Origin: an uncultured Prevotella sp.
GTDB lineage: Bacteria; Bacteroidota; Bacteroidia; Bacteroidales; Bacteroidaceae
Assembly: GCA_900548745.1 (NCBI GenBank)
Contig: URLQ01000153.1
Location: 1-6,343, forward strand
DNA length: 6,343 nt
Direction of reading: 5' to 3'
Below the pieces are notes generated by a model. It did not search any database. It had not been told where the DNA came from and saw only the letters and a list, made by a program, of their open reading frames with translations. Shown in pieces: positions 5,358-6,343 of this stretch (positions are counted from its first letter, which is position 1; every line of letters starts with the position of its first letter). A program made the translations under genes and the position numbers.

Positions 5358-6125
5358 ATGAGACTGACTTTTCTTGGAACCGGAACATCTGTTGGTGTGC
5401 CTACTATTGGCTGCCGTTGCAAGGTCTGCACGAGCCACGACCCTCATGACCGACGTCTGCGCTGCTCGGCAATGGTGGAGACGGAACAGACACGCATCGT
5501 CATTGACTGCGGTCCTGATTTCCGTGAGCAGATGCTCCGCCAGGAATTCCGTAAGATTGACGCTCTGCTCATCACCCATTCCCACTACGACCATGTGGGG
5601 GGAATGGACGATGTGCGCCCCTTCTGCACCTTTGGCGACATAAATGTCTATAGCGACCCTGTCTCCGAAAAGAGCCTTCACCAGTCATTGCCATATTGCT
5701 TTAAGGAGCATCTATACCCTGGCGTGCCCAAAATCAGTCTACACACCATTCATCCGCATGAGGAACTACAGATAAACGAACTGAAGATTGTTCCTTTACG
5801 GATTATGCACGACAAGCTCCCCATTCTTGGCTTCAAGATTGGGAAGCTTGCCTATATTACCGACATGAAGACTATCCCCGAAGAAGAACTCGACTTTCTG
5901 CAAGACATCGACTGTCTTGTGGTAAATGCTCTGCGCTTTACCAATGCACACCACTCCCACATGCTCGTTGACGAAGCCTTGGCTTTTGCCCGACGGACGA
6001 GTGCCAAACGTGTCTTCTTCACACACATGTGTCACGACATCGGACTACATGAAGAGGTGAACAAGATTCTTCCTGCAGGAACACAACTCGCCTATGACGG
6101 ACTGACGGTTGAAGTTGACGTCTAA
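5358..6125 (+). CDS. PhnP-like metallo-beta-lactamase-fold hydrolase
   Basis: A 255-residue cytosolic metallohydrolase. The family start MRLTFLGTGTSVGVP is followed by a cysteine cluster, C19, C21 and C24 in GCRCKVC, like the structural zinc site of PhnP. Metal-ligand motifs are HSHYDH at 74-79, H151, D169 in YITDM and H223, with H226 in HMCHD a candidate for the structural zinc. E. coli PhnP is a phosphoribosyl cyclic phosphate phosphodiesterase of the C-P lyase pathway. There are no other phn genes here, so phosphodiesterase activity is a reasonable guess but the phn symbol is not justified. The substrate could be another cyclic nucleotide or phosphodiester. The gene follows murB by 24 bases with no Shine-Dalgarno or promoter in the gap. 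Its TAA stop overlaps the ligA stop on the other strand, leaving no room for a terminator between them. Confidence 0.9.
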   Translation: MRLTFLGTGTSVGVPTIGCRCKVCTSHDPHDRRLRCSAMVETEQTRIVIDCGPDFREQMLRQEFRKIDALLITHSHYDHVGGMDDVRPFCTFGDINVYSDPVSEKSLHQSLPYCFKEHLYPGVPKISLHTIHPHEELQINELKIVPLRIMHDKLPILGFKIGKLAYITDMKTIPEEELDFLQDIDCLVVNALRFTNAHHSHMLVDEALAFARRTSAKRVFFTHMCHDIGLHEEVNKILPAGTQLAYDGLTVEVDV

Positions 6126-6343
6126 GCCCTTATCATCTCCAGGAACTCATCCTCACTGACAATCCTTATACCAAGCTTTTCGGCTTTCTGCAACTTTGAC
6201 GGTCCCATATTATCACCTGCAAGGATAAAGGAAGTCTTGCCGCTGATGCTGCCTACATTTTTACCGCCATTCTGCTCTATCATCATCTTATACTCATCAC
6301 GACTGTGATGCTGGAACACTCCACTTATCACGATGCTCTTTCC
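6122..6343 (-). CDS. ligA: NAD-dependent DNA ligase, C-terminal BRCT domain (partial)
   Basis: The last 73 codons of a leftward gene that continues past the right edge of the window. The frame is open to the last base, and no start codon should be assigned here. The sequence begins GKSIVISGVF, a BRCT opening strand, then has GGKNVGSISGKTSFILAG (residues about 33-50 of the fragment) and NMGPSKLQKAEKLGI, ending with SEDEFLEMI. This closely matches the C-terminal BRCT domain of bacterial LigA, which seals nicks in replication and repair using NAD+. The catalytic adenylation domain lies outside the window, so the call rests on the BRCT domain alone, though this BRCT subtype is characteristic of LigA. 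The TAG stop at 6122-6124 overlaps the TAA of the convergent hydrolase gene. Confidence 0.9.
   Translation of the reverse strand, partial: GKSIVISGVFQHHSRDEYKMMIEQNGGKNVGSISGKTSFILAGDNMGPSKLQKAEKLGIRIVSEDEFLEMIRA

Overview
The window looks like ordinary core chromosome of a Bacteroidota member, most probably a Prevotella-like Bacteroidales. Three things suggest this. Promoters match the Bacteroides-type TTTG / TAnnTTTG pattern. Translation starts have A-rich leaders instead of Shine-Dalgarno sequences. Two lipoprotein families typical of the phylum (DUF2807 head-GIN and DUF4348) are present. Genus is inferred from style, not from a marker gene.

Layout. Positions 1-279 hold no convincing gene, only a possible leftward promoter followed by a structured leader. 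Positions 280-365 hold a strong terminator fused to an octamer repeat array, which also supplies the stop codon of the next gene. A leftward block follows: a HAD-family phosphatase (357-1001), pheS (1099-2136) and a DUF2807 lipoprotein (2307-3032), listed here in reverse of transcription order. A terminator separates pheS from the HAD gene, and pheS has its own promoter-like -7 box. A 282-base divergent region (3033-3314) carries an ECF-sigma-like promoter with two similar dyads facing left, and a housekeeping Bacteroidota promoter facing right. The rightward block is a DUF4348 lipoprotein (3315-4157), murB with a GTG start (4320-5333) and a PhnP-like metallo-beta-lactamase-fold hydrolase (5358-6125). 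The 3' end of ligA (BRCT domain) enters from the right on the minus strand, and its stop codon overlaps the stop of the hydrolase gene.

How the genes fit together. pheS (tRNA-Phe charging), murB (peptidoglycan precursor synthesis) and ligA (DNA joining) are housekeeping genes in unrelated pathways. The two lipoproteins are envelope proteins of unknown function. There is no sign of a mobile element, CRISPR array, defence locus or other self-contained new system. The most interesting signals are regulatory or repeat-based: the octamer array built into a terminator, the ECF-like promoter with paired dyads before the DUF2807 gene, the 14-bp palindrome before the DUF4348 gene, and the internal duplication within DUF4348.
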